From: Trichoplax adhaerens
Lineage: Eukaryota; Placozoa; Uniplacotomia; Trichoplacea; Trichoplacidae
Length of the DNA: 64,000 bases
Direction of reading: 5' to 3'
NCBI RefSeq assembly: GCF_000150275.1
Contig: NW_002060980.1
Span: 48,707-112,706 of the forward strand
Position numbers and translations under genes: made by a program. How positions within the stretch are numbered: position 1 is the first letter of the stretch; each line of letters opens with the position of its first letter. The notes beneath the pieces are model-generated. The model ran no database searches. It saw only the letters and a list, made by a program, of their open reading frames with translations, and was not told where the DNA came from. This document shows, piece after piece, positions 39,801 through 63,433 of the stretch.

Positions 39801-40384
39801 TTCGAATACTCTACAGAAATCTTTCACTGGACGACTAAAGTCTATTAACGTCATCAGTCTTCCACAGCTATTGAAAGATTGAACTGTAGTGCAATTGATT
39901 AGAGAGTACAAGATTTACTAAGTGTGATTAACTTAACTAAATTTAAAATGACAGAATTACAAAACTTTGTTAATTAGTATTATACTCAAACGCTCCTTAC
40001 ATCACTTTTATACCGCGTATATTGCATATGACATCTACTGTCGAAGTTTTTACATAAGGGGTATAGAATTTCAACATTAATTAATAGCTATTGCATTAAG
40101 AGCAAAATTATTAGTAATGATTAACAAAAACTATCAACTCGTTTTTCTCCTATGAAAATGTTTACAGTTAATTATTGTTACTACATGGAGGAGCAGGATT
40201 AATGCTACAAACAGCAAAGCTCTATTTTTGCAAATGCGTGTTTGATATAAATGAAAGTGTACGCACGTGCAAATATAGTAACATTATTAGATTAGCATAT
40301 TATATACAAGTAAAGGCAACTAATCCATGTAATCAAACTATTATCTTGAAATTAAAGATTCTCTCGATAATATTTAATCAGTTG

Positions 40385-40645
40385 TTGCTACCTCTTAACT
40401 ATCGAGCCGTCGAATTATGCGCTATTTACACTAAAGAAAGAGCGAAAATTTATCATTTTCTGGTTCTACAAATAGCAAATACGTATCAGGAAGCATATAT
40501 AGCAAAAGAATCTAGCTGCGAATTTTCTTTTAATGCATTGCTTTGTGTAGAATATGTACCCGTTCCTTTTAATTGTTGAGCGATCGAATTGTATGCTATT
40601 TTACACTAGAGAAAGAGTGAGAATTTTTTACTTTCTAGAACATTT
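40385..40645. repeat. diverged direct repeat, about 80 bp, offset about 170
   Basis: A block near 40390-40470 (TCGAATTATGCGCTATTTACAC and what follows up to a TTCTGGTTCTACA-like end) recurs at 40563-40645 with scattered substitutions and a one-base insertion. The second copy is out of frame with the open frame that contains the first, which argues that frame is not a gene. Confidence 0.6.
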
Positions 40646-41383
40646 ACATTAGCTTACAACAAAGTAATCTTAATTTAAAAATTAATGATACGTTTTTTAA
40701 AATAAAGCTCACGATCATTGTAATCTATCAAATTACAGCACTATACTTGTTTCAAGAGAGGTTGCAAATATTCACTGTTCACTAGCACATTTTAATTTTT
40801 TAAAATACTATTTTAATAATTAGGTGCTTATAACCGGGGAAAGGATGTCATACTGTACATAAGAGCATTTTAGGAACATATGTATAATGTACGGTATAAT
40901 TCGATATTAGTACCGGTATTTCCTGACAAAAAGGTTATCAACAAATGCTTAGAATTATTATGATATTTGATATCATATCCTTTCGGTATAACTAATGTAA
41001 CAATCTACGGATAACTTAAAAGAGTTGAATTCACCGGATAGATCAAAGAGTCTTCTGTATTTATTTTGAAAGCAAGTTGAGGCAGATATACGGTATACCA
41101 TACTGCACGTTTAAAGAAAAAATATGTTACTATCAATAAATAGGATATACTCTTTACAGTGCAGTAGTATTGTCGTGAAGTTTATTATATACTACGCTAT
41201 ATTTATTAGATTGTACGATGTAAGACTATATGTAGTGTCGGTCAGTAATAGTACGGTTAAGATTGTTTTTGTGTGTTTGCGCTAATTCGATAATATCTAA
41301 ACTTAGTACGTTACAACTTGCTATTGTCACAGGTTACATAATAATACTTGTGATTGAATGAATAATTATAGCATTCTACAAAT

Positions 41384-41665
41384 GTAACATACACTTGTTA
41401 ATTCTATGTGTTAATGGTGGATTGTACTGCGTTCACTAGCGAATTCACTGTTATAATACAACTTTGTAATTATAATGCGTTGTAAGTGTGAACGGCGTAC
41501 GTATATAAGCCGCCACTTTTCAATACAATAAAGAGAGAGTAGAGTTAGTAGTTAGTTTTACAATAACTTCAACTACGTATTCAATTTCTTGTCTCTATGC
41601 TAAGTGAGAGTAGTACGAACTTTCAATACAGTTGTTAGTATTAACTCTAGATAGTAATACACAAG
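41384..41665 (+). mobile_element. possible solo LTR (low confidence)
   Basis: The segment starts TGTAACATACAC, has TATATAAG at 41502-41509 and AATAAA at 41527-41532, then a GAGAGAGTAGAGTTAGTAG stretch and CTTGTCTCT, and ends near AATACACA. This layout is that of an LTR (U3 TATA box, poly(A) signal, TG...CA ends). No reverse transcriptase, primer-binding site or clear target duplication is visible nearby, so a solo LTR or an unrelated promoter are both possible. Confidence 0.3.
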
Positions 41666-44600
41666 AAAGTTGATTATTACGTTAGCCATTTGATATGATC
41701 CAACAAGGATTTTAGAAAATTTTTAACAATTAAGCTACAGTAACAAAAATATTCAAGTAAAATAGCGCTTTAACTGCGTCATATTTAGGTCACTTTTTAT
41801 GGTGAGTTTTTCAACGACAGTTCACCATGCACTTGGTTGTAGTCAAGCTAATGTATTTCGGAAATATCTTATAAAATTGTAACTGTATTAGCTGTGGTAC
41901 TCAGAATTGATAAAATTGATGATGGTAAAGGTATTACTAACTTAAAACTGTTGATAAAGTATCTCAAAAATGATATGACGCAAACGCTTCATATTAAACT
42001 TTTCTTTATAGCATAAATCTCCTACCGAAGATTAATTACTTAATCATTAAACTAAATGTCATGTTGTTACTAATTGAGACTTTTAATGAGAAAAATTAAA
42101 ACTACGACAAGACAATTAACATTATGAATTTTCTGCCCCTGTTTATCCTCCCTGATGTCCACCTACAGTACGACTCAAAGTGCTGAATATCTCCCACTAT
42201 CAGGAGGTCACAGTAAACTTCACGTCTCTCTTAGACAAAACCGAACGCAAATTTTCCTGTAATTTCCTTGAACTTCGACGACATTTTAGGTGCCATCGAG
42301 GAATGTAATTTAAACCGTTAAGTTAAATGGGACTAATTCCACTAAAATGGTATTTCAATCCAAGTTATCAATTGAAATATCATTTTTAGGGAAATAAGTG
42401 CCGCTTATTAAAGTTACCTTTCGCAATGACGGTTGAGATATCCTTGAAAGTCCGCCGAAATTGCGGGTAATTGATTCTGTCTCTAATCTTAATTTGCAAG
42501 CTCAGATGTTAACGTTGACATAACATTTAGCAAATCATCTAGCGTGGTGGAGGCAAATTTATTGCATCTTCGCTAATTTATAGTGCTATAAAATATCAGT
42601 AATTAACTTTACAAGTTGCATTATTACCAATGTTTATCTGACAGTAAGTAATCATCGAAGTCAGCTCAAATTATTATTATCACCATAGTCATAAATGTAT
42701 ATAAGACTCCTCAAATTTGAAATAGTTACTGAAAGTTTGAAATTTGATTTTAAAATTAAAATGTGATAAAAATTTGCAGTTTATAAATCAAATGGAGGAC
42801 GGTAAATTAATTCTTTGAGGATTAAGTTAAATTAAAATCAAGATATATCATTGAGGTTTGTCGAAATTACGGTATTGAAAGAATCAACCGATCAATTTAT
42901 AGTACAATTACAATAAAATTAGTTATCAGTACGGATAATATGATAAAGCTGTGCGCTAATCTGTAAAATTATGTACAGCGTCATAGATAACGGCATTATC
43001 AATAAATACCAACTTACATTGTCTAATAAAATAAGATAAATACGGTATTTATCCACGAAATTCACGGTACTGCCTGGCACAAATAGATAGCATATAGAAG
43101 TCAAAAAATAAATCAAGAGAAACATTTTCCACCTTTACGAAAGATGGGAATGGCAAAAAACAGCGACAACGGATATCGTAGTAAAATCTTCCTGGCTCTA
43201 AATATACAACTATTACAGTAATTCATTTAGTACAATTCACGGTAATCTTTGTGAGATAGACTTTAGTATTTAGGGCTATCGAGATTAATTATCAATATGC
43301 AAGTATTATGCAAGTATTATGTAAGTGCGGAAAGTCATGAGCTAACAATATCAATGAGATAAATTCTTCACAGAATGAATCCAATCTGTTAATTGACAAA
43401 CATGACTAAGTTGTTAACGTACATGATCCATACATAAATATACGATTAGCCAACATTCCTTTTGCAACATAATTCATGCACCAGTAATTACTATGAGAGT
43501 GACGGGAGACAAGAAGACTTTTAAATAATTGAAGGCTACAGCATCGAAGACATATCTATACGTATATGTAAACTATACAATCCAAACTAAGATATAAGAA
43601 ACATTTCTTGTTAAATTTTAAGTACATTGGTTTCATTAATAAAATAGCTCTCAATAGATATAATACGATTATATTATACTCGTATTATGAGTATTTAAAG
43701 ATTGAACGCAGATCTAGACCTAGCTATTTATTCCATTTGTGCATATATACAACACTTTGAATGATTGATTATTCGAAGCATAGAGTTGGAAAACAATTAT
43801 GGAAAAAGTGGAGTGTTCATTTTGATGGGATTAAAAAAATGAGACTCTTAATAGTAATAATGTAAAAGGTCAGGATCCCATGGTAGTTGTGGTCACCCAT
43901 CAACTATTGCATTCTCACTAAAGTTATAATAAATAGATTTACTGCAATAATATTACTGTCGATACTAGTTTATTGTGTTAGTCCCACTTATAATATTCAT
44001 TTTATGGCGGTAATTACAAACACCGCATCTAACTGTTTACATTCCATGTGGATATCTTATAATAATAAGCTATTGGAATGCATATGGCACGAAATTTTAT
44101 CAAATCATCTTCTAGGAATTTAAATATCGTATGGTTTCATGGAAAGAGAGATTATACTATTAAATCCAGTCAATTGTTATGATTTCTGAACGTGCTTTTG
44201 AGGTTCACATTTTATGCATTAATCGGTTACTAAACCACTCATAAGAAATTATTGATAAATTGACCATATGTTCGAGCTATGTAACTCTAAATTCTAGGCT
44301 CTGATTTGTACTTAACGATAACAACACTAGTACAATATAAAATACAATATTGCAGGGTAAATTTTTTTGTTCTCGGTCTTTATTTTTATTGTTCAATCAG
44401 AATAGGAATGATCTCACATTCAAGGCATAACTGCATACCATCAACATAAATTATAGATTATGACAAAGTAGAAATATCGTGAATAGATTTAATATGCATA
44501 GTCAGTTGCCTTAGCAGGTAAATTACCTATACATCTGTTTGGTCTCTATTAATGCAAAGTATGATTGCGCACTTGAAGTATTAAACGAATACCTTGAAAA

Positions 44601-47600
44601 ATTAGTCCATACTTGATATCGTCTATCATTGACCTTATGATCTCACTATTGGCATGATAAATTGTTCTTTCTTATTTAGGAAACTCAATACATGCATTAC
44701 AAAGTTATTAAATTATCACGATTTTTCACCTATAACGTTACTAAATATCAATAATAGAGCTAATTCAATATTGTACTTCAGTCAGCGAATCCTCTCCAAC
44801 AAATCCTATTAACAAAGTATTGAAAAAGAAGTGAGACGTAGTTAAGTTGTGTTATAAAGTTTCTGTAGAAGATAGAATTTAAAATTAGAACCGAATATTC
44901 GTTCGTTATGAAACTTAAAAATTGAAATTAAATGCTTAAAAGCTGTAAACTCAGGTGAACTATTTCACTCTACTCAAGTAATTATACTTTCACGATGATG
45001 GTTTTTATATCATCGATGCAGTGGTTTTTGTAGTAGCTTCTACTAACTCACGCGCTGAATCATTTCAGTTTACGATACATTCCAGTATAGCAATGCATGT
45101 CCATAGTTCAGTGTGCTGTATATACGTTATGATCAATCTCCGAAGAACTCGATTCCTAATCGTAAAGGCATTGCAAGTCAACCTTGGAATTTTTGACAAT
45201 CCTGGAATTGGCTAGTCAATCCTAGGATTGTCCAACCTTGGGAATTGATCATATCATATATACCGAATACAGAGATCGTCTACAGGATCTACTATATATT
45301 TTTAAAATAACGAAAATTTTGATGATTAGAACAAAAATAGGCAATAGTCTTTAAAGTGTAGAAGAGTAATAAAACGAGTAACTCTGTACTGATTCTGTGA
45401 GTCACCTTATAGTACAGCATTTGCAATATAGCAACTACAATAACATACGAATAGCTAACTAAACTGTGGGCGTGCATACCGCACAGTATGTTTGACGGGA
45501 ATAATGATCTTTACGTCTGCAAATTCGTCTGCAGTCTGCATTGAAAACTTTCCAGTACATTTCTGCACACCCCGCTTAAAAAGGCTTATATTTACAGTAC
45601 AGTTAATTTAATTTTTTTCTCTTAATTTTTTGTGACGCCATCATAATTGAAGCCCCTCCTATTTCAGGAGAAAGATGCAAGAATGTTTAGATAGCAATGG
45701 GAATGATTTGAATTGGTTCACATGCGGTTTGCGGCAACTGAGTTTAATTGAGTAGCAAGTTGTGTAAGCTAGTAACTGATAGAATTGATTTCGAATCAGA
45801 TTGCAATCAGTTGTGGAAGCAGGTAGAAAGATCGTCATACTACAGCTAATTGTTTCATTACACACCCGTTGCACTACTAAGGTAGCTTAGTACACTATAC
45901 TGGTACAGTCGTATACTGTACTTTATCGTAGTGGCTATTTCCGATTCTGTTCTCATTGTGGCTATTGCTTCTCCCAATTTATCATGAGTTGCAGGGTGGT
46001 AAGATAGCTCACCGCACCTCTACAACCTCATCGATGTGTTATTTCCTCGCTAGAGTAACTTCTACGTCGTAGTGCTACGCTTATCCAGATCTTTAAAAAT
46101 AATTTAATATACAACATTATCTTGTCTAGACTCTAGATCTCATTTATCTGAACTTTGACTTATTATTATCGGCGATGTATACGAGTATAAATGCCATTGG
46201 ATTACATTACAAAACTGTCGATAGATGATTCATTTATGTAACAATTCTCACATCCAGTTTATCAAGATCTCCCATTTATCGGATGCGTCGCTAAAGGGTA
46301 ACCATGTGAAGTAGCGATGTATGTGTTGTATGCATTATAGACTGTGGAATAAGGATTAGCTACTCGGAGAACCGAAGTAGTGAATAATTTATACCAAGGA
46401 AGAGCAAGGAATTTACAACTTATAGCTCAAGATTATAGTTATAGTGTAATAACGTCAAAGTATAGATTTACCGGAAAAAATAACTCTTGACATGCACTAT
46501 GAGATACTGGTTGTGCTCTTGTATGACGAGTACCATACCGCATACAGTACTGTACTATGCCTTGGGGACTATTGACAGTCAGTAGAAATTCTTGCAAGGG
46601 TACATATGCAATTAATTCAGCCAGCCCATTCTATAGACAACATATACAATTTAGGGAAACATAGAAGATATAGTGTTTATTGTGTAATATAACACGGTAG
46701 CATTTTAATCAAGAACTATTCGAATAAAAGTTTACGTCGAAAATAATAGAATCATTCAGTAGATATGATAACAATAGTAAATTATTAGGCTTTGACTAAT
46801 TCTATCCATCTCTCATTATCTTTTGGCATCATTGTGATAGTAACTAAAATCGAACATGCAACGCTGTGACGTAATAGGAAATTTTACAACTTGACCTTAA
46901 TGTATACCATGGCTATACTGTAGTTCACCATGACCAATTTACGATAGCGAAGAAATTCCCAAACTCATTGGCATTGGTTTAATCAAGACAAAGCCACGTT
47001 GTAATCACTACCTGAGATATTCGATCTAGTTAATCGATTATTATTTTTAAGTAATAAAGAACAGATAAATGTATTATAATGAATACATACAGATTTCATT
47101 TGTAAGTTTGGTTAAGTGTATGCGATCATTGAAATAATTTAAACTAATTTAAATGTCGTATTACGCGGTTAATTTCCTGAATGATAACTATTGATTATAG
47201 CCTAACGCAATTAATTATCATCAATTAATCTTTACTATTTCAATCATTTAATCTGCGATAATGTAAGTAATTGATATTATCCGATATTATTACTATATTG
47301 GAAGTTTAATGTGATGTCTTACGGTGATTGCAATTGAGAACTTCTGTACAATCGCATGAGTTGATTACGGTACTGAAATGTCATGCCACTGCATAATCAG
47401 GCAACGGAAACTAGATAGCTAGTATTAGCTGTCAATCTAGTTACTAGATTCATTATACTATAAATTTAATTTTTTAAAATGTAATTATAAACATCAAAGC
47501 AATTGTTAATTCGGAAAAAATGATTATTCAATGATATTGACTATCTCATTGTTATGAAAATGATGACAGCTTACGCTCATAGACTATCGTTGAAATCAGT

Positions 47601-48295
47601 CCTGATTACTAAATATCATCAAAGGCAATGAATCTTCTTTAGATCGCAACTATTGTTATTCGCTTAAAGTTATTATGTTGACAACATAACCGTTATTTTA
47701 TTGTTCTTGTTTGGCTTTGTTCTAATTCGTAATAATCCAAAAGTAAAGCAGGAAAAAAATTAAGATTATACAAGCTTGAACGATAGGCACGTATCATCGT
47801 TTTACGCAATTTAAAAAATCGATCTATTCCAATTGCCAAATAGACTACGAGAATCGCTTTAACACGTGTTAAGGAAAGAACTGCCTTATCATTTACCAAG
47901 AGAAACAATCATTTGTAAATAGTGAATTTCCAATCAATTTAGCCGTATGTCATTTTAATCAATAACGTTATTCAGTATAAAATAGACTAGAGTTGGATAG
48001 GAAACTTGATTAGTGACTTATACAATATTTTACACAATCACCAAACCCTTTACTTTAGTACGTATCACCCTTTTATTGTTTACTGTCAGCAGATTTAACA
48101 GGGTTATGCTAAACTCTGAATCATGGAATTCTCCATCTTGGTGGTAACTCGAATTGCAATTACAAGATATAACTGAACCTTTTACCATCATTGAATCTTC
48201 ACTGATAAGACTATTAAAACTAAATTGATTCCTATTGACTCAATTGGTAAAATTTACATTCCTTGGAGGGAGGATATCACTATTTATTAGAAGTT

Positions 48296-58153
<9,858 letters not shown>

Positions 58154-59558
58154 TACAAATTCCAAATTTTAAAATTTCTATTACACTTGTAAACCGTTAT
58201 ATCTTAAAAAAATTATATAGCATATCTTGATTGGCGTTCTACTGTAGTAGGATCGTCAATAATAGCACCGCTATTTCTATCCACAGATAAATTATATCGG
58301 TCTTTTGATAACCGTTAAGTTATTAGTCTAATTTGCAACTATATACATTTATGAATAACCACTTATAAATTTAGATATTCTAAGGCGTACTTTTTTAGAC
58401 TTTGTCACCTTGGACTTACTCTCTATTAAGTTGCGGTAGCGTTAACGATGGTGGAATATCTTTACAGTATAAGCCTTTCAAGCTTCTGTGCTTGCAGCAA
58501 TAGGAATATCAAAAACCTGAAATAATAATATTTTATTTCCGAAATACTATAACCCGCTACTGTATAAAGTAATGATCATATTGATTATTTAATATTGATT
58601 TATTAGCAGCTACTAAATCTGGCTGACTGGTGTTGCTAAACCTATGAGATGATTGTTTTTTACGTTGTTAAAATATTTTGAGTGACTACCGCTAGAAATT
58701 TTTCCTCTTAAAAATCTAATATAACTATATCGGAGGTTCTCATAACTATTATTTTTATTTTATTTTTGAAATCGTCATATCCATTCTAGAAAACATGTAT
58801 ACGAAGTGTATTCGCATGTGCTAAGCATTTGGAGTTATCATAAATTATACAAATAATTGTATGAGCTGTTATCTATCACAGCTTTTACTGTAGGTTTTGT
58901 GGCCTTCCTGATGTATTTAATACTATGATAAAGTTATTGGATGCTGATACGAATTGTTCACGGCATTGTCTTCCATAAAGGTGTAGGAGTATACTTGAAG
59001 AGTTGCTATCTTTCAATGTTTGTAAACTTACTACTTTCTAGCGAACTAGAATTGAAATAATGGCTCCGATGAAACAGGATACTGATAAATAATTCAGAAC
59101 ACAACATATGCATTTTGTTCTCATAGCATCTCTCTTTCGGATATTGTGATAAAATTTAAAGCTTTCCTATAAACCGAATTCTATAAGGAAGTGCCCTTGT
59201 GTTAAGTTAAATATTTTTTAGGTTTAGTACGATTGATTTATTTTGAACAGAAAAGCTACTTCTATGGTGATACCAGTGTATTACGACAATGGCAGTACTG
59301 TTATCCAGCATTTAAATCGCTTTTGAATACACCTTATGGCCATTAGTGGTGTCATTATAGTACTGCAATTACATGTACGCTATAGATATAACTATATAAC
59401 CACGCATGGGGAGGTTGATTCTGCGTTAATTTATGATATGGCGTAAATGTTGTTTATCATGCTTCTTAATAGAAGATATCAAAATTACAAAATTTAGAAT
59501 TTTCTAACATTTAAATGAGAGACTATGTATACTGCAATAATGAATAACTTTATCAACA
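58154..59558. other. 3'-3' intergenic region between PLEKHH and FTSJ1
   Basis: 1.4 kb between two convergent genes. It must hold both 3' UTRs. On the minus strand AATAAA (59237-59242 read as TTTATT) is the best FTSJ1 poly(A) candidate, about 320 bases past its stop. No gene is visible. Confidence 0.5.
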
Positions 59559-62181
59559 TCAATCCCCCGACTGTACAGTCTCATCATTATTGGAATTTCC
59601 ATTACTCGTTTCACTTTTCGGCTTTAAAAGGTTGTTTCTTTTTAAGTAGCAAGCTGTCTTGTAAGGAGGATCTATGGGAGCTTGTGTTGGAGGGAGCTGT
59701 TTATAATCTTCAGTCTTCTATTTGAAAAATATAACACTACGGTAATAGTAGAAACGAAAAGACTTCTTGTATTGTAAAGAGAAGACACAAACCTGCAAAG
59801 GATAATTCATGTCTGCATCATAAGCACTTAAATCACCGCATGCAACAAACGGGATAATTATCTGATTTTCTTCTTGTAAATCAATAAAGCTAAGTTCTTT
59901 ATCAAAAATTTTTTGATTAGTAAGCATTATAACATAGGATTTGAAGAAAAACATTCAATATTTTGTACCATAGTCATTGTTTAACAAGGGATTAGTCATC
60001 GTTGGTGTGAAGCCTTCAGGTTGGCTGTAATTTCTGCAAACTACAAATGCTTCTACAATGTGAAAGAAATGTTAAATTAATGTTTTATTAATGATTTAGC
60101 TAAAGTAAGGAATCAATAGTATTGGATGGCCACTTGTGAAGCTTAGTTAGTATGGCTATTATATATCATACCAATGCTCGAATTTCGGGAACTTCGAGGC
60201 TTACTAATTGTAACATTCGGAAAAAATACTCTCAGCTGAGAATACAATAATGATACATCTTTTCCGCGAAAAATCTTTAAACGTAAAAGCAAAATGATTT
60301 TGTTGCCTATTACTTGCACGTCTCGAGTCATTAACACGGGTAGCCGGTTCATATTATTTTGATGTAATACAATAAATTAGGAAGCAATAGTACCTTTGCA
60401 ATAAAAGTGCCACCTGATTTAAGGACGTGATTCGTGATATTTAATGCCTAAATAATCATAAATTTGGGTCAAAATGGAACGCAAGATCAGTATTAAGTAA
60501 ATAACGTTTATTAGAAATCAGAAGTTAATTGGATAGATGAGGACAGTTTACTAATTCCTACTTACAGCTAGTAGAAGTTGTGCTTGAAAATATTCATCTA
60601 AATCATGCTGTCCGGTAACTTAAACCAGAATTGAAAGTTTTAATTTTTACTTTAGCGCTACAGTACAAAATTTAATTCGCTTTAATAATCTCAAAATTCA
60701 GATAAAACAGGTAGTTGTTACCATCTGGAGCACCATCGCAGACTACCAAGTCCGCCTTTTCTCCCTCAAAATAGTCAATGATTCGATTAGCCGTTGATAC
60801 CTGATTTCCAAATTATAGGACATACCATTAGACTGCACAATCAAATTTGATAGTAATAATAATACAACAATAATTCGGCCTTAATATCTTAATAATAATT
60901 TATTTTTAATAGTCTACTAGTAAGAAACTAAAAACGTAAGAGTTAGAATAGATCGTACAATAATATTGTAATATAACGTTAGCATACGCTGGTAATATCT
61001 CCTTGAATCTGTATAACTCCATCCAAAGGAGCCATGGCTTGTAAATCAACAGCAACAATCTTTACTTTGCTTTGTTCTGCTTCAGATAGGTTTTCTTGAT
61101 TTCTAATTTTGATATGTCAAATAAATACGACGATACACTCTTTAATAAAATTGCTTGGACAATGATATTGTGTATGTCCTCTTGTGCAATGTACACTGTA
61201 CAGTCTACACATTATTAATCACCTTAATTTCTTGCTTAGTACTTGACTCCAGCTTCCTGGAGCGGCGCATAAATCCACAGCTCGCGTTACGCCTGAATAT
61301 CAAATTTAGTGACTGATTTAGAAGTAAAATCTTGAACGACTGTACCTAATGATTTACATGCATGCATGCAGTAGCATGAACCAGGAAAAGCAACTTTTCT
61401 AGTAGTCCTTGGCTGTATACTGTACAACCATTATAAAGATCTGTATAGTTATAAAACATTTAATATTTATATGTACTAAGAATTCTATATTAACATAAAT
61501 GATATACTATACCAGCAATTACGATTTACTTAAACGGTATAATATGGTGAATGATTTACGCCTTTAATTCAATACGCGTGATGATGATTGCACGACATGC
61601 ATGTGCATGCAGTATATTGCAAGTATGAATGTCATCATTAACATAAATACGAGTACACGTATAGTCGAAGTAAGGTTTTTCTGGTGACCGCTAAAGAGCC
61701 TCTTGCACATAAATATCTCAGCTACCTATAAGAGCTTATTGTATATCATCGTTCGTCTCAATAATAAGAGTATCCGATGTACTATTCATCTCTGCGATCA
61801 TATGAAAGGAAGTTCTTCACTTTGTGGTATCTGCTGACTATACAAAGACAATCGAATATGTACTGTACTGTATATGCAGCAAAGTAAGTTGATTGGATAG
61901 TATAAACCGATACTATCATCTAAACTTTGTAAAACTTCAATTTAGAGCTATACTATGAATTGCTAGATATACCTAGCAGTCACTAGAGGTACATTACCCG
62001 TATTTGCTGCAAAATTGACTCAAATCATCAGAATGTGGCGATAGGCTATCGAGAATTCACCTTTAAATATAGTAAATTCTTCATCAATTTGTAATAGTTT
62101 AAATGCACTTCTGGCCCTCCAGCCTTCTTCCTTTGCCTGCCTGTAATAAATGTCCCTTTTATCCTTAGATGATTTCCCCAT
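59559..62181 (-). CDS. FTSJ1: FTSJ1/TRM7, tRNA anticodon-loop 2'-O-methyltransferase
   Basis: RrmJ-fold enzyme that methylates the 2'-OH of nucleotides 32 and 34 in the tRNA anticodon loop (with THADA/WDR6-type partners). Ten exons, right to left: 62061-62181, 61223-61292, 60988-61102, 60722-60800, 60566-60618, 60394-60447, 60172-60274, 59969-60052, 59793-59896, 59559-59717; phases agree, 313 aa (human 329). SAM-binding [13 protein letters not shown] at 47-59. The K-D-K-E tetrad is intact: Lys28 (RSAFKLLQ), Asp124 (VVCDGAPD), Lys164 (FIAKIFRG), Glu199 (SIEAFVVC). KPRSSRNSS and the C-terminal [14 protein letters not shown] and [11 protein letters not shown] are specific for the eukaryotic FTSJ1 branch, not the mitochondrial or rRNA types. 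Start at the conserved [10 protein letters not shown]. Intron 1 is 768 bases with several GCATGCA words. COMMD1 diverges 592 bp upstream. Confidence 0.97.
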
Positions 62182-62773
62182 GTTTCGGCAATTCTACATG
62201 CTTCAATGAGCTTCTACAGTATTTAGTGATGGTTGAACAAGCCAATCTGCCTGGAAAGTAAAATCGAGTACTAATGTATTTGTTGTATAGTAGGTCAATA
62301 GCTTTCCTAGTAGATTGCTGTACCGTATCATACTGTGTAATACACTTCATAGACAATCTTGTATGAGTTGTACCGTATCATAGGTACATGTACAGTAATG
62401 CAAGTTTTCGTCCGAACGTACGCCCGCATGTCTGTCTGTACTCAATTTGCCTCGGTGTCGGTCGGGTGACCAAATGCAAACATACTAAAAAGAGTGAGTG
62501 TTGTACTGTACTGTACACTCAGTGTACAGTACTGGACGATTCGAGGTTCTTCAAGGATTTCTTCAGCAAGCGCAAGATTTAAAATCAAATTGGAAAGGTG
62601 AAAAGTAGATCCAGACTCTATATAAATTTACGACTGAATTCCTGTTGCAGTTGAAAACATTATAGAGCCTTTAAAATACTACATTTACTTTATAGTATAG
62701 TAACGACGGCAGCTATTTCTGATCATTTCTGATGTGGAGAATTTAAGTGTGATTCTGCCCTTAGCTTGAAATC
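62182..62773. promoter_or_regulatory. shared promoter region of FTSJ1 (-) and COMMD1 (+)
   Basis: 592 bp between the two start codons. It holds TGTACCGTATCATA twice (62319-62332 and 62369-62382, 50 bp apart), the perfect palindrome at 62508-62532, and TATATAAA at 62619-62626, oriented toward COMMD1 about 150 bases before its ATG. A bidirectional promoter is inferred from layout only. Confidence 0.55.
62508..62532. repeat. perfect 11-bp inverted repeat in the FTSJ1/COMMD1 promoter
   Basis: GTACTGTACAC (62508-62518), spacer TCA, GTGTACAGTAC (62522-62532): a perfect 11-bp inverted repeat. It has the geometry of a nuclear-receptor-like inverted repeat with a 3-base spacer, and it is built from the TACTGTA heptamer common in this window. 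Confidence 0.8.
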
Positions 62774-63433
62774 ATGGATGTCAAGAAAACGTTAGGTCTA
62801 TTAAATGGGATATCTAAACGCATGTACTATAATGAATCTATTGAGAACGATTACCTTCACGAGCAAATATTACCAAATAGTTCAATCGCTGAATTTGAAC
62901 AAATTGTAGATAAATACAGCAGCCTACTTCAAGATATTGTCATTAATGATGTCGATGTGAATGATCTGGGAATAAAGTTGAAACAAATGCAAGAGAACAA
63001 TCAGTTAAGTCCTGATGAATGTAATGGTATCACTAAGTTTTGGAAAGTTAATCGGATAAAGCTGCATGATGTATTAATTCAGCAATCACTTTGGGAAGAC
63101 AAATTAAAAAGTTTTAGCTGGCGAATTGACGTGTCTGCTCAATCGAAAAGTATTGATAAAATCAATAAACCCACGGCTATTGTTGAACTAAAGTCTAAAT
63201 CTCGGTTACATGATCAGGTAATGCTAGTAAATAATCTCCATGAAGCTATTAAGGGCTGATATTGAATGCTATGATTTCGGTGCAGCGATTCTTTAAATGT
63301 TGATTATCCGTGTCTGATGATGTTGCAGGGTAGCGATTCTGTATTGTTTGAGATGGATCAAGAGCAAGTCCAAAAACTGCTAGCCGGGATCTCAGATATT
63401 GAAGAAACAATAACTAAGTACAGCCAGCCATGA
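62774..63433 (+). CDS. COMMD1: COMMD1, COMM-domain protein
   Basis: Subunit of the Commander (COMMD/CCDC22/CCDC93) complex, which recycles membrane cargo from endosomes; it also affects copper transport and NF-kB turnover in vertebrates. Two exons, 62774-63217 and 63329-63433, phase 0, 182 aa (human 190). The N-terminal helical domain has ITKFWKVNRIKLHDVLIQQS (86-105), matching human ISKFWKSHKTKIRESLMNQS. The C-terminal COMM domain follows: FSWRIDVSAQSKS (114-126), AIVELKS, and the second exon's LFEMDQEQVQKLLAGISDIE. COMMD1 is preferred over other COMMDs because of the FWK...NQS-W and LSWRVD-type motifs. The start is the first ATG, giving a family-size protein. An AATAAA at 63740-63745 is a likely poly(A) signal. 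Confidence 0.95.

Larger units (their letters stand above)
36898..48295. other. long stretch without a recognised gene
   Basis: About 11.4 kb, AT-rich. The longest open frame (40175-40579, 134 codons, +) contains a block that is repeated out of frame just downstream and matches no family I know. A TATA/AATAAA-containing segment at about 41384-41660 may be a solo LTR. An 11-bp unit (ATGCAAGTATT) repeats at 43296-43325, and CAATCCTAGGATTG (45217-45230) is a perfect palindrome. TACAGTA words cluster at about 45580-45930 and 46540-46560. No tRNA found. The right end is presumably the PLEKHH promoter. Confidence 0.55.

Noticed and set aside
40175-40579. 134-codon open frame on the plus strand
   Set aside because: No recognised family, composition typical of AT-rich chance frames, and the block inside it is repeated downstream out of frame.
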